64,000 bases of DNA from Hyphodiscus hymeniophilus (taxonomy: Eukaryota > Ascomycota > Leotiomycetes > Helotiales > Hyphodiscaceae), in the NCBI GenBank assembly GCA_016508695.1, contig VNKQ01000005.1:434001-498000 (forward strand), given 5' to 3'. The first letter of the stretch is position 1. Every line of letters starts with the position of its first letter. Positions 23,051-33,637 of the stretch are shown here, piece after piece. Made by a program: the position numbers and the translations under genes. The notes beneath the pieces are model-generated. The model was not told the DNA's origin. It saw nothing but the letters and a program-made list of their open reading frames with translations, and ran no database searches.

Positions 23051-23613
23051 CGCGAGAGCACAGATGGCGAGGAGGCGAGATTAGAGCGTTCGATGGACTT
23101 GGAAAGCCGTTGTGTTGTTGGGAGTTGTTGAGGAAGTCTTCCCCTAAATGTAAATAATTTGGTAGCACGATCTTGCGATGGCCTGATTGGACCTGTGCCT
23201 GAATTACGCTCGCTTCGCCTCCCAGCTGCTTGGCTCGCATTGACCTGCCCGATTACCATTGGCGACAGAAGAATCCACCCGTTTTCGTGTTCGGCTTCTT
23301 GGAGAAATGGCGATGGAGTTGGATGCTTTGTCGTTCGACATATGTTTGGGCAGCCATTCAGGAGACCAAATAATGCAACTTTTATTACTCGTATCTAATG
23401 TGGGGTAAAGGACATGTCCTGTCATGGAGCTTGCTGTGCTTGGAACGACGTTCTCTAGAAATTCGTTTTGCTTGCTAGGCTGACTGACTGATCACGCTGT
23501 ACAAGACCAACTAATGATAAACGATTTTGCCACCCTACCTATCCTCAACTCCATTACCCATCATGCACATAACCCCCAGCCACATTACACCCTCCCAATT
23601 TGGACAATAATAT
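23051..23613. promoter_or_regulatory. CYP51 promoter region
   Basis: 563 bp. On the minus strand, CCAAT boxes lie at 23190-23186 and 23262-23258, about 136 and 208 bp upstream of the CYP51 ATG. In Aspergillus, CCAAT-binding complex sites control cyp51A, so these are reasonable regulatory candidates, though CCAAT is short enough to occur by chance. I see no tandem promoter duplication of the kind linked to azole resistance in some fungi. No gene is seen. Confidence 0.4.
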
Positions 23614-25313
23614 CTACTCCACAAATTGAAGCTCGGATTTCCTCTGTGTTGCAAACTTATCCTTCCATGTATCCCACAATCTCTCGAGCTCAGTAACGTA
23701 CTCCTCATGCACTCTGTCAATATCCTCTTGCTTGGGGTTGGCCGCCTGGGCGACCATCACCGGGCGCCCTACCACAATATCGAGCGGTCTACGATACGGC
23801 ATCAAGCCCACATCGTAGTTGAACACGCCCCGAGCATGGAAGAGCGGAATAGTGAAGCCAAGTAGCTTCTTCACCAAAAGCTGAAACTTGTGGATCTTGG
23901 GGTGTGTGGCAGCTTGGAATTGATCATAGAGATCATTCTCTCCAAATGCAAGTACGGGTACGAGATCCGCCCCTGTCCGAATGGCCATCTTGACGAAGCC
24001 CTTGCGGCGCTTCAAAACTAACCGTAGAGAGTATGGCTGGGCGTCAAGAGATTCTCGAGCTCCTCCTACAACTATTGTTATTGCTCTACCCATGCCCTCC
24101 TATTGCTTTCAGTCAGCTTGTAAATTATGGCTCGAAATCGTTCATGACATACCTTATTAGCTCCGCCCTTGGAGAGTAGATTCTCACACGATTCCTTCGA
24201 TACAGAGGCCAGTCCCATTGCCAATGCGTAATCTCTGTAAATTGGGATTCTGAAGTTTGAATCGAGGGTGAGCAGTGTATTTCTAATTCCTGGGAACAAT
24301 TGCGAGAATCCCAGCGCTTCTGTTCCAAAGGCTGCGAAGGCGCCATGGGAGATGATTCCATGCGGGTGATATCCAAAAATGTATTTCCTGGTAGGAGGAA
24401 GCTCTTGAGTCCGGTGCAACCGAGCAGGGAAGTAAGAAGCAAACAATGACCAAAATGGCAATCCTCGCAGAAAGTCTGAACGGTGGCTCAGCGTCCCAGA
24501 CGTTGAAGCTTTGGATGCCATACAATAGATCATGTATGGGATCAGCAGCGGCCAGAATAACGGTACCGCGCAGAGAAAAAAGAAGATTGATACAGAAAGC
24601 GCTATGCATAACGTGTGGAAGAGCACAGCCAGCGTTTGCAATCTCCGTTGTAAAGGAACGTTCAGAGGAGCGAATCGAATGCCGCTAGAATGCCATCTCT
24701 GTCCTGCCTTTCGACCACTGACAAGCTCTGTACCCTTCACCGTTTTGTTACCAATGTCGCCCGCCACCTTATTCTGCGTCGTTACATTGGTTCCATTGGT
24801 TCCGTTGGTTTTCAATATCTTTTCCTCGGTGCTCGGATTATGCTGGGACCCGCTTGATCCATTGCTTTTCTGGGAAGGACTTTTGCGATGCTTGTATCTC
24901 GGTGGGCTTTTTGGAGTTTCGTCGAGGCCCTGTAAGAGGAGTCAGTAATCGCCCATGAATACATATTACGCAGCACATACGGTAGCAGAGTATTCATGTT
25001 TAGATTCCTGCCTTTCATACTGCGGTCTGTTCTCCTTGGTACCCTCTTTCTCTTCTGCTGCTGGCGCACTAGTGTCCACGATCCTTAATACTGGAGCTTG
25101 ATGGGCTTTCTTCACATCGCCACTGGGTCCATTACTGGTCCCATTCGCCGCCGTTTTGTTTGCTCCATTCGTTCCATTGATTCCATTCGCATCTTCCGCA
25201 GGCACATTCTCCTCATCCGCTGCATTCGCATAGGTTTTGGGAGGCAGTTGCTGTTTTACTCGTTCTTCGGGCAAAGCGGGCTCAGCATTGAGCGGGGCGC
25301 TGACGGCGGCCAT
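23614..25313 (-). CDS. DGA1: Diacylglycerol O-acyltransferase, DGAT2 family
   Basis: Three exons: 25313-24981 (111 codons), 24929-24153 (259) and 24099-23614 (162 with stop), giving 531 aa. It catalyses the last step of triacylglycerol synthesis, acyl-CoA plus diacylglycerol, at the ER and lipid droplets. A long hydrophilic N-terminus (about 1-190) contains Asn-Gly-Thr repeats in two places. A hydrophobic hairpin follows at about 210-249, then the family active-site motif YHPHGIISHG (298-307) and further DGAT2 blocks such as GGANKEGMGRAITIVVGG (across the intron 2 junction), RKGFVKMAIRTGADLVPV and GENDLYDQF. The length is greater than yeast Dga1 (418 aa) because of the repeat-bearing N-terminus. 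Start chosen at the first ATG before the conserved low-complexity segment. Confidence 0.93.
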
Positions 25314-26230
25314 AACAACAACCTCTGTCCTCTGTTTGTTCCAAATCCAGATTGAAGTAGAAAACCAACGCAAACAAAAGAGGCGACAGGCGTTTCAGAA
25401 ACGTGAACACGTGCAGGAATGAAGGAGTCTGAAAAACGTGGCTGGTGCAGTGGTGAGATCCCAGAAGGCAAGACTTCCTAACCAAGGAGCTCCGGCGTCG
25501 ATGACGTCTACCCTACAGGGGGTCACAGTAGTGAAACTTTTCGAGGGAGCCATTCCAACACGTGCCTGTTACATGTGATTTGAACGTTTTCAATACAAGA
25601 AGGTCTGCATTTTGGTGGTTGATTCTTCCATGTTATTGGTAGCAATCGAGGTCTCCCAAGTAAATTTTGTTGGGAGCTCAAGGATATATCGAGAAGGAGA
25701 GCACCTTTCGCGGTCGATCCATGCCTGCAAATAAATAGCTGGTCCCTTTCGGCGGTATCACCAATAACGTCCCGTCTGCCTCGCTTGCTTTAGGGATCAA
25801 TGGCCTCATCAGACATGGTGGAGGCGGGCAGATATTTCTGGTCTTACATCACCAGGCAATAATGTCTTCCCGTAGTATTAAACAAGAGCAACTTATAGTA
25901 CAGCTATCTTAGCCTAGGTCCTCCCCGCAACTTTTAACCAAGCCTTAGACAAACGAAATGGTGCTCATGAAGTCGGCGATAATCGAGAGTAAATACTTCT
26001 ATGGATAAGTTCATCAATAACCTATCAGATGCCCAAAGCAACCTTTCCCTCTTAACGCCTCCACCTTCATTTTCCATAAATGAGATCGTGTGAATGACAG
26101 AATAGAAGAAGAAGACTCCTGTGCACGGTGGCACCAATTTTCGATGCTCGACGCCGTACAGAAATGACAGGACTCCAATATGACCGAACATAGGACGCTT
26201 TCGTATGCTTAGGTCCTATGCGTAGTGTTG
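25314..26230. other. Intergenic between DGAT2 and the C2H2 regulator
   Basis: 917 bp with the DGAT2 promoter and the 3' region of the zinc-finger gene. CACGTG-type sites occur at about 25409 and 25560. No gene or repeat was seen. Confidence 0.4.
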
Positions 26231-28354
26231 TTACGAGGGGGCGGGTGCTGCGGAATGCGTCGCTTGATTTTGAGCTTGAAGTTGACTGCGGAGATAGTTG
26301 ATCTCGTCGTCTTGTCGCTTGATCCTATCTGCTTGGATTTTCTCATTGCTCTCCAAACTCGCTAGTTGCTTAGCCATGTGGCCATTCTGTATTTCCAATT
26401 GCTGAGCATACTGCCAGACACCTCGATCGCCACCAGCGAATAGATTTGCACTGTTATCGCCACTGCCTTGTTGCTGAACCCCGCCTCGGCCTGGATCGCT
26501 CAAAGGATTAGAGCGATTGAGTGGCGGCTGAAACATTGAGCTCGGAGAAGTAGTCATTGGTTGTTGTCCAATTTGCTGCACAGGATGTGAGCCGTTGGGA
26601 TTCTGTAGCGTTGGCGTCTGACTAGATAGAGTGTATCTCTGGTCCGGAGGGGCTAGCCCTGACAGAGCAGGAAGCTTTGGGCCTTGCGACTGTGGGTTTG
26701 GAAGTGACATAGTGGTCGGCGAAGCCCTGCCAGATTGGCGGCGGCCAAAATGTTGTTGTTGAAACTGCGTAGTCAGACTTGGTGACCTTTGTCGATTGAT
26801 AGACGGATCGTGACCGAGTTGATGCGAGTGCATGCCGGCGGGGCTCAGCGGCTTTGGACTTTCTGTTATACCACTCTGAGAGAACATAGATCCACCTCCA
26901 GTACTGAGCGCCATAGATGATAGACTGTTGTTGGAAGTGTGACCACCCCCACTGTTGGGTAGACTGGGCGACGTATTAGAGCTGGACGAGCCTCGTTCCG
27001 CTGGATTGGGTGGATAGAGGCTTCCTGTGGACTGTCCCGGTCTTGGGCCTGCAGGTGGATATGTGCTGGGCGTTCGTGAACCTGTATTGTAGCTGTCTTG
27101 ACTACCAGGATGTCCAGGTGCTTTGATACTAGGAAGACTAAGCCGTCGACGTTCTTCCTCCGTCATGTCGCCCTCCATGGGGTTCCCATTCATGTACGCT
27201 ATTCCGTCCATTCCAGTATCTTCCCCATCTCCAGCATTCGAGCCATCATAATCATCGTCTCCCCCAAAGCTCCCCATACTAGCCCGCCTCCCAGCACAAC
27301 CTCCCTGTCCTTTACTGTGTCGGGCGAGAGCATCTCCACGTGCAAACTTGCGATCGCATTTTGGACAGATATGAGGTCGCTCGCCAGTGTGTAATTTCAT
27401 ATGTCGTTTGAGGTCGTGAAGCCGTCTAAATCTCATGTTGCAAGTCTGACACACATATGGTTTCTCTTGACTATGGGTGAGGAGATGACTTTTAAGGTTG
27501 TGGTGACGAGTAAATTCTGTCTCGCAGTAAGGGCATTTATGCTTCTTTTGTGACGGAGATCTTGGAGCCAATTGCTGACCGGGCATTGGCAGACTCATCC
27601 CGCGAGGAGGTGCCCGTGAAATATCTTGTTGTGCAAGCACGTTTCCTGGAAAAGACAGCGCGCGATTCGAGGGAGGGTCTTCCATTTGGGGAGCCTGTAG
27701 GTGGCTTGGGACTCCAAACCTAGCGTCCCGGTTCTCCGCATCAATAGCACTTGTCATCGCTGCAGGACTTGCAACGACCGTCGAACTTGCAGTTGCGGTC
27801 GGCGCTGTACTGCTCCCAAGGCTTGCTAAACTCGTAACGCTTGCAGGACTAGTCTCAGTCTTCTCGTAAGACATTGGACTAGGTATGGCAATAGCACTCG
27901 CAGCGGTCGACATTCCCTTGCTCATCGCAGTCGTGGCGACGGGTTCATCTTGTGGTTTGCTCATTTCTGCACCACCACCAGCCATGAGTGACGATAGAGC
28001 CTTATGTGTTGGGTTCTCGCTCATTGCACTGATCGGATTTTGCTCACTCTCCTCCTGCTTCCGACGCTGGTCCTCCAGTGCAGCAGCACCAGTGAGTGGC
28101 GCAGGAGAGAAACTTGGTGAAAAGGCTCCTTTGAATCGCGGCAATTTCGAAGATGATGACGCTCCTAGCCCAGCATTCGCGAGCGACGACAAGTCCGCTG
28201 AATCTTGTGTATGATCCGGCCGACTTCGTTTCAGCGATTTCGTTCGAGAGGGGTCCGGCTCTGCTGGATTGAATGTATTTGTGGTGGCGGGCTCTGATAA
28301 ACTTGTCGCGAAGACAGGTGCGGCTGTCGAAACTGCTGTTTGTTCCGATGCCAT
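26231..28354 (-). CDS. C2H2 zinc-finger transcription factor
   Basis: 707 aa, single exon, start at the ATG giving MASEQTAV. The N-terminal 270 residues are Ser/Thr/Ala/Pro-rich with a basic cluster (KSLKRSRPDH) that could be a nuclear localisation signal. Three tandem fingers follow: CPYCETEF...HLLTH (274-294), CQTCNMRF...HMKLH (302-322) and CPKCDRKF...H...C (330-353). The third finger ends in Cys instead of His, a C2HC variant. The linkers (HSQEKPY, HTGERPH) are the canonical TGEKP type, supporting DNA binding. An acidic stretch, then a long Gln/Ser/Pro-rich low-complexity region, leads to a C-terminal coiled coil (about 655-700) with regular hydrophobic spacing that suggests dimerisation. 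I do not recognise the orthologue, so no symbol is given. Confidence 0.88.
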   Translation of the reverse strand: MASEQTAVSTAAPVFATSLSEPATTNTFNPAEPDPSRTKSLKRSRPDHTQDSADLSSLANAGLGASSSSKLPRFKGAFSPSFSPAPLTGAAALEDQRRKQEESEQNPISAMSENPTHKALSSLMAGGGAEMSKPQDEPVATTAMSKGMSTAASAIAIPSPMSYEKTETSPASVTSLASLGSSTAPTATASSTVVASPAAMTSAIDAENRDARFGVPSHLQAPQMEDPPSNRALSFPGNVLAQQDISRAPPRGMSLPMPGQQLAPRSPSQKKHKCPYCETEFTRHHNLKSHLLTHSQEKPYVCQTCNMRFRRLHDLKRHMKLHTGERPHICPKCDRKFARGDALARHSKGQGGCAGRRASMGSFGGDDDYDGSNAGDGEDTGMDGIAYMNGNPMEGDMTEEERRRLSLPSIKAPGHPGSQDSYNTGSRTPSTYPPAGPRPGQSTGSLYPPNPAERGSSSSNTSPSLPNSGGGHTSNNSLSSMALSTGGGSMFSQSGITESPKPLSPAGMHSHQLGHDPSINRQRSPSLTTQFQQQHFGRRQSGRASPTTMSLPNPQSQGPKLPALSGLAPPDQRYTLSSQTPTLQNPNGSHPVQQIGQQPMTTSPSSMFQPPLNRSNPLSDPGRGGVQQQGSGDNSANLFAGGDRGVWQYAQQLEIQNGHMAKQLASLESNEKIQADRIKRQDDEINYLRSQLQAQNQATHSAAPAPS

Positions 28355-29629
28355 CAGGTTCTGATTTATCTCTAAAATAGTTTGAAGTGATATGCAGCCG
28401 TGGCAGATTCTCTGTAATCCCAACTTCACTCGTGGCCGTTGTCAATATCTCATTTCAACCGTGCCGTAGGAGGGGCGACCAGCTTCAATTCGGATCGCAA
28501 GGGATCTGGAAAACGTTAGAATTGACGATGGTGTTTTATCGAGTTTCGGCATGGAGCATACAGAGGTTGCGCTCCAGATTCAATCGCGTTTTCAAGGAGG
28601 CTGAATGAACTGCGCACAGGTCCGTAGCTTGTTTATTCCGGGTTCTGTTTCGCAGAGCCAATACACATGTTCGGTGGGGAGAATGAAAGTTCGCACAATC
28701 GGGTTGAACGAATGTGAGGCGTCAAGAGTCGGTCAATAAGCTTGGAGATATCTGTATTAGAATTCCCGTATGCGCGAAATGGTAGTGAGAGGATGGGTGT
28801 TCACGACGAAGAGCTGAGAGAGGGCTGACCACGCCAGCATTGGGACGGATGAGCGCAGTGGCTTAGACGTACGCTAGTTTTCTCTAGGGCGGTGGCTCAA
28901 GTCAAAAAGGCCCCCGGTAACATTCAGGAAGTTTCTGCCTGAGAAGTAAACAACACAACATCTCGCAAGGCAATGAGAAAGAAAACAAGCACAGTAGGAT
29001 GCGCCATTGAGTCTGCGAGGCATGCATGTACAACAGAAATCTTCCAGCCTCCCAGCTTTGCCGTCTCGGCCTGCTCGTATCGGCCTGCTCGTAACGTCAA
29101 CAAGGGCTCGAGATCTCAACACCAACAGTTGTCAAGCAGGACATGCACGCCAATATTGAGATTACGGCCTCACATATCATCCAGTTCTCCCACCAGCAGC
29201 TTAATGGAGGTGCTCCAAGGGCTCCGTTGGCCAGGTACAGGATGTTTTGCCTTGAATCTTCGAACACAGGCTTTTGGCATGCTGGTGATGCAAACCGAGG
29301 CATCTAGGGTCTGAACAACCTCCACCAGCTCTCTGTCCCGCTCCCATTGGCAAACATCGTTCAGACCGCAGACCAAGCTGGGATGAATATCCAATCATCC
29401 ACCCTCTCCTGAGGCAGTTGACTCGAGGAACCCTCGAAGCTTCTCCATCACAAGTACCGGTGCTTCTCGTTTGGGTAAACCCCCTGTCTCCAAGGCTGGA
29501 TTAGAACAAAAGCCAGACAAGAGCAGTAAGGCGTGGTGGTCTTTTCCATGCTTTTGGTCCAAGTCGTCACCGACCATAAACGCCACAGAATTACCTCAAG
29601 CTATCCACAGACCGGTCGAGTATCACCTA
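28355..29629. other. Intergenic upstream of the C2H2 gene
   Basis: 1.27 kb ending at the transposon. Contains the zinc-finger gene promoter. Short minus-strand frames at 29170-29586 have some protein-like sequence but no recognisable family; they may be decayed gene remains. Nothing firmer can be said. Confidence 0.35.
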
Positions 29630-29657
29630 CAGTATGGCTAGGGGAAGTTACGTTAGT
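29630..29657 (+). repeat. Left terminal inverted repeat of the Tc1/mariner element
   Basis: Begins CAGTATGGCTAGGGGAAG directly after a TA dinucleotide. It matches the reverse complement of 31075-31102 at 26 of 28 positions; the two differences are C/T and A/G transitions compatible with RIP. Confidence 0.9.
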
Positions 29658-30907
29658 TCGCATATCTTATGATCGACGTACTAGGTGTGATTTTCATGCC
29701 ATTTTACCACCTACGGACTAATTACCAGCCAGCCAGATACCAAAAATAAGGAAAATACAGTAGTAAAATTACTATCTTGAGTGTCTACCTCTATTCTCAA
29801 GAACCCACGCAACCCTCCCCTCTATACTCTCGATCAAACTCTATAAAAACTCAACTAGTACTATATTCTAAGCCTCTTGAATTGCGTCGATTAACTCATC
29901 TATAAAAAGCTTTTCCCTAAAATTAGAGCTAATATACTCCTTTATCCAAGCCCAAACGTATTTGATCAAGTTCAAATTAGGGGAATAGAGAGGCCACTCG
30001 ATCGATTAAATACTACGCGTAGCCATCTCTTCTCGAGTTACTTGTAATACGTAGCAAGGCGCATTATCTTATTAAAATAAGAGATTTAGATATAATCGAA
30101 GCCAACCTTCGATAAGAGGTAATATACGTTCGCAATAGCTTATAGAGTTAATATTCCCCCAATCTCAATAGTCCCAAATCACAAGAGGTCCCTTCTCTAT
30201 ACTTACAAAACAAGCCCAAGCTATTAGACCTGGTTTGCGTAGTTCTCTCGATTAAAACCTAGCTTCTATTATACGTTCGCTAGGTTATAAAGTAGTCCAA
30301 ACTCGACTATTATAGCTAGCCGTAAACTAGCTTTCGTTACTCTAAAGAACCCTAGACTAATCGCCTTCTTCCTAGTTAATACGATCGCTAGTCTAGCCTT
30401 TATAGTAAAGTATATTTGCGACTATAAGAGGTGGTTTTAGGATTGTAAGACGACGTAACTAACCCTCGGATTTTAGCGCGGTTATAATAGCTTGTATACT
30501 ATATAGGATTCTAAGATTAAGGTAACTTAGAATATCGCACTAAGGAATTAATCGATTCGAGGGAAAGCTTTGAAGCCAATTCGTAAGATAAGATCGACGC
30601 GGAGTAGTAAGTAAAGGTAATCGGCCGATTCGCTTTCGAGGAGTAAGATATGTAAGAACGTATTAAACTTATCGATAAGTTAAATTTAATTTCGTAAAAA
30701 CGTGAGAATAGGGCTAGCCTAATAAGCATAGGGTTCGAATTTAGACGCATTAATCGTGGGTAATACGTTAAATAAGTGTTTAAGGAGGATTCCTATCAAT
30801 AGGTTAAAGTAAAGGAAGAGGGCTTGAAGAATCTATTTTGATTAATTAAACCTTTATTACTTACCTTACCTTCTTATAAAATGGGAATACCTTCGTATAG
30901 ACTTGTA

Positions 30908-30967
30908 TACCTCCGTAAACACCTTTATAAACACCTCCGTAAACACTTCCGTAAACACCTCCGTAAA
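30908..30967 (+). repeat. 12-bp tandem repeat inside the transposon
   Basis: Five consecutive units of consensus CACCTCCGTAAA (units at 30908, 30920, 30932, 30944 and 30956), differing mainly by C-to-T or G-to-A changes and followed by a decayed sixth unit. It lies between the transposase remains and the right terminal repeat; no equivalent is seen at the left end. Confidence 0.85.
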
Positions 30968-31074
30968 TACCTCAAAACACTAAGAACTCCAAAAACACCT
31001 CCTATAAACAAGCCCCTGTTTGATTGGCTAGATCAAACAGCAAGAGATTAGTAGGGGGGTCCTAGTAATAAGGT

Positions 31075-31102
31075 ACTAACGTAACTTCCCCCAGCCATAC
31101 TA
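31075..31102 (-). repeat. Right terminal inverted repeat of the Tc1/mariner element
   Basis: Reverse complement begins TAGTATGGCTGGGGGAAG and is followed outward by TA. Partner of the left terminal repeat at 29630-29657. Confidence 0.9.
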
Positions 31103-32599
31103 TAGTGGCGGTTCGCCCCTCGTCTCTTCAACAACACAATGTCTCCACCAACACGCTGAACGATATTATGCGCTATTGCTTGCACGTGTCCTTTCACTCG
31201 AGGACCAACCCAAGCCAGGCCGAATGCGGAGACATCCAATCCCTCAAGACTCAAGAGTTCGACTGTGCCACTGTACCACAACACCATGCAACAAATGCAG
31301 ATATTCATTGCTAACAGGTTTAATCTGATTTGCCTTTTGGGCAATACGGCAGGACAGGCTCGATAGAACGCCACATGCGAAGCCCCAGTAGGCCTACCAC
31401 GGCTGAATGACGCCCATTGGACCATCCACAACACCCAAAAACCCCCCTGCGCAAGAACCTCGCTTGCTCCGCTGGTAACTTGGTAAGGTGATTCGGTGGG
31501 GAGCATTCAGCCCCGACTCCTGAGCATCGGATGTCCTTCCCGGGACCTTTCAACCACACAGGTATTTGAATCTCGGGACTAATCATGTAAATTGTAGAAG
31601 GAGAATCGTCGATCCACTCCGTATTCTTACCGTTGAGTTCAAAATGCGGCCGACGATCGTGGGAAGCAAACCGATGACGAGTGCTTCACCGGAGAATAAA
31701 ATTACTAAAGTGCCCAAGCCCAAAGTTGGCCTACCACGCTGTTGAAGCTACTCGAGTTACCGCATGGATGGCGTTTGTCCGCACGTGATATCCGTTGTGT
31801 TCCAACCCATAGTACCTCGGTTGATGAGCCGAAAGTGGGTTGGATGAAGAGGAGTCTTGGAGAGATAAAGGGAAGGCGAAGAAGCGGTTCATACTTGGCC
31901 AGCCACGGAGAAGTCACTCGGTCTGTCATGTCTGGACTAGGTAGTCAAAAGTGCATTCTCAGCCTCAAGTTGCGTCCTCAGCCTCAAGTTGCCTCCTTTG
32001 AGGCGTACAGAAGCTCAGCTTTGAAGCTCCCCCTAAGGCTCACTGAGACCGGAATGCCCGGTGGCCATTGTCTTATCTCATTCCATAGACAGCTACTCTC
32101 CTCTTTCAGGCGCTCTCGTTCTATTGGATGAGAAGAACTCATCTTCTCCTTGCTAATAAAGACGGTGGGTCACCTAGAACTGAGTCCTTCGTCTCTTATT
32201 GATCGAATAATCTCATGAAATCTAAGGAATTTGGATGTTTCTTCTCTTAGGGATTTGTCCATGTTTACGAAGTACATATCAATATCCTAATCGCTCCAAA
32301 AATCAAACTTTAGCAGCGATTGGGGAACTATTGCAGCTCTTGGAACCCATTTATTTATCAGAACCATTCAGGAGATTTGAGCAGCCGCAAACTCGCAGTC
32401 AATGATTCAAGGTTACAGAATCGAAAGTAATGCGATAAGTGTGCAAATGAGGTCAGATCATCACTAGAGACTAAAGTAGTCTTTCGATTGTGATCATCTA
32501 TATGCTGCGAGTCGTGAACACCACTAGAACCAATGATTCAGTGATTCATCGCCATAACTAATTGAGGGCAAGTATAAGTCGTGATCAAGCACTCCATGA
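31103..32599. other. Intergenic, 1.5 kb right of the transposon
   Basis: No gene recognised. Frames of 129-152 codons at 31048-31506 (minus, partly inside the element) and 31742-32131 (plus) show no domain. A short direct duplication of CTCAGCCTCAAGTTGC occurs at about 31959-31992. The stretch may hold relics of older insertions. Confidence 0.35.
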
Positions 32600-33440
32600 C
32601 TATAAAGTCGAGTTTGGAGTCTCCTTAATAGCCTCTCCAGTCGTCTCCCGGCTCAGCTCTTCTTCCACGCGAGGGTAATCACCAGGCCCCATGGCATAAA
32701 CCCCCTTCGAGCTCTTCCCTAAACCACCTCCATTGGCATCCGTCAGCTCCCACTCTATCAGCTTCCCACCGATCTCCTCGTCGCCATCTCCGAAATCAAA
32801 AATCCGAAAGTCAGCGTTGTCATACATCCGATAGCTAACCCCAACTCTCAAGAAACCGGAATGGCTGACCACGGCAATGACTTTCTCTGGTCTGTTCCGT
32901 AACCACTTCCTAGCCTCAACACCCCTCTGCGTCAAGCCCCTCTTAGAGAACTCATACAGCCCTTTCTTAGACGGGTACTCGGGGTCAACACCCGACCAGT
33001 CGAATTGCGGCCACTCCTTCTCCATCTCCGAAACAGCTGTTCCGGTGTCACACGGCTTGTCCGAATTCTCCTGCCATTCAGGACGGAGAGTGACGGGAAC
33101 TCCTTTCTTCATCAACCAGCCCAGACTTTGCTCGGCTGTTTGAAGAGTCCGCCGCATGGGGCTGACGACGATGAGCTCGACTTGGTGGGCTAGAGGGACG
33201 TTCTTGCGAAGGTGTCGGGAGAGCTCTTGGCATTGCTGATGAAAACCAAGATCTGTGAGGGGAGGATCGTGGAGACTGTAGTCGCGTAGAGCATGTCAGT
33301 TAGATCACGGGGATCTCACGCTGGGATACTTATGAGCAACATCTGAACCAAGTTAGCATGATTCTTGTGAAGGTGGTGGCGCTGATTGTTTTACTGTGTT
33401 CAGCCTGAGCATGTCTTATTAGAATGACTGTGGGTGCCAT
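32600..33440 (-). CDS. Histidine-phosphatase (phosphoglycerate mutase-like) protein
   Basis: Three exons: 33440-33395 (46 nt), 33342-33330 (13 nt) and 33275-32600 (676 nt), giving 244 aa with all phases consistent. The N-terminus MAPTVILIRHAQAEHN carries the RHG-type phosphohistidine motif (RHAQ, residues 9-12). The 13-nt microexon supplies VAHN, which leads into LHDPPLTDLG, a typical continuation in this superfamily. Later come SPMRRTLQTA and the second catalytic histidine in VVSHSGFLR. Such proteins cleave phosphate monoesters through a phospho-histidine; fungal members of this small cytosolic type are mostly uncharacterised, so the substrate is unknown. Without the microexon the catalytic histidine exon cannot be joined in frame. 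It shares a 197-bp divergent promoter region with the STK19-like gene. Confidence 0.85.
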
Positions 33441-33637
33441 TCTTGCTTCGTCTTACTTTGGTGGAAAAAGTCGGTGAACTTTTCAATCCAAGAAGAAAAG
33501 GTAGTGAGCTGTCGTGAGGCTACGAAAGGCTGAGTAATTTTAGAATTTCTCGATAAGCGATAAGGCTGTGGAGTCACCATGAGGCTGCCACGACTGCTTC
33601 CCTCCTCATCAACACTTTCATCGAACAAGCAAGTAAA
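33441..33637. promoter_or_regulatory. Short bidirectional promoter region
   Basis: Only 197 bp separate the ATGs of the divergent histidine-phosphatase and STK19-like genes, so both promoters and leaders must share or overlap here. No classical TATA element stands out. Confidence 0.5.

Larger units (their letters stand above)
29630..31102 (-). mobile_element. RIP-degenerate Tc1/mariner DNA transposon
   Basis: A 1473-bp element with imperfect 28-bp terminal inverted repeats at 29630-29657 and 31075-31102 (26 of 28 match). It is flanked by TA on both sides (29628-29629 and 31103-31104), the target duplication of the Tc1/mariner superfamily. The interior is AT-rich, with CpG kept and CpA depleted, the mark of RIP. 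On the minus strand, transposase remains are readable: DNAPC (Asp codon at 30068-30066) and, after one stop codon, EWPLYSPNLNLIKYVWAWIK. The family sequence here is WPPYSPDLNPIE.VWAW. Exactly 34 residues lie between the Asp and the Lys that replaces the catalytic Glu, so this is a dead DD34E element. The D-to-N, P-to-L and E-to-K changes are all G:C to A:T transitions. A 12-bp tandem array lies near the right end. Confidence 0.9.

Noticed and set aside
30721..30745. Possible tRNA T-loop (GGGTTCGAAT)
   Set aside because: Lies inside the degenerate transposase and no acceptor stem or anticodon arm can be formed around it.
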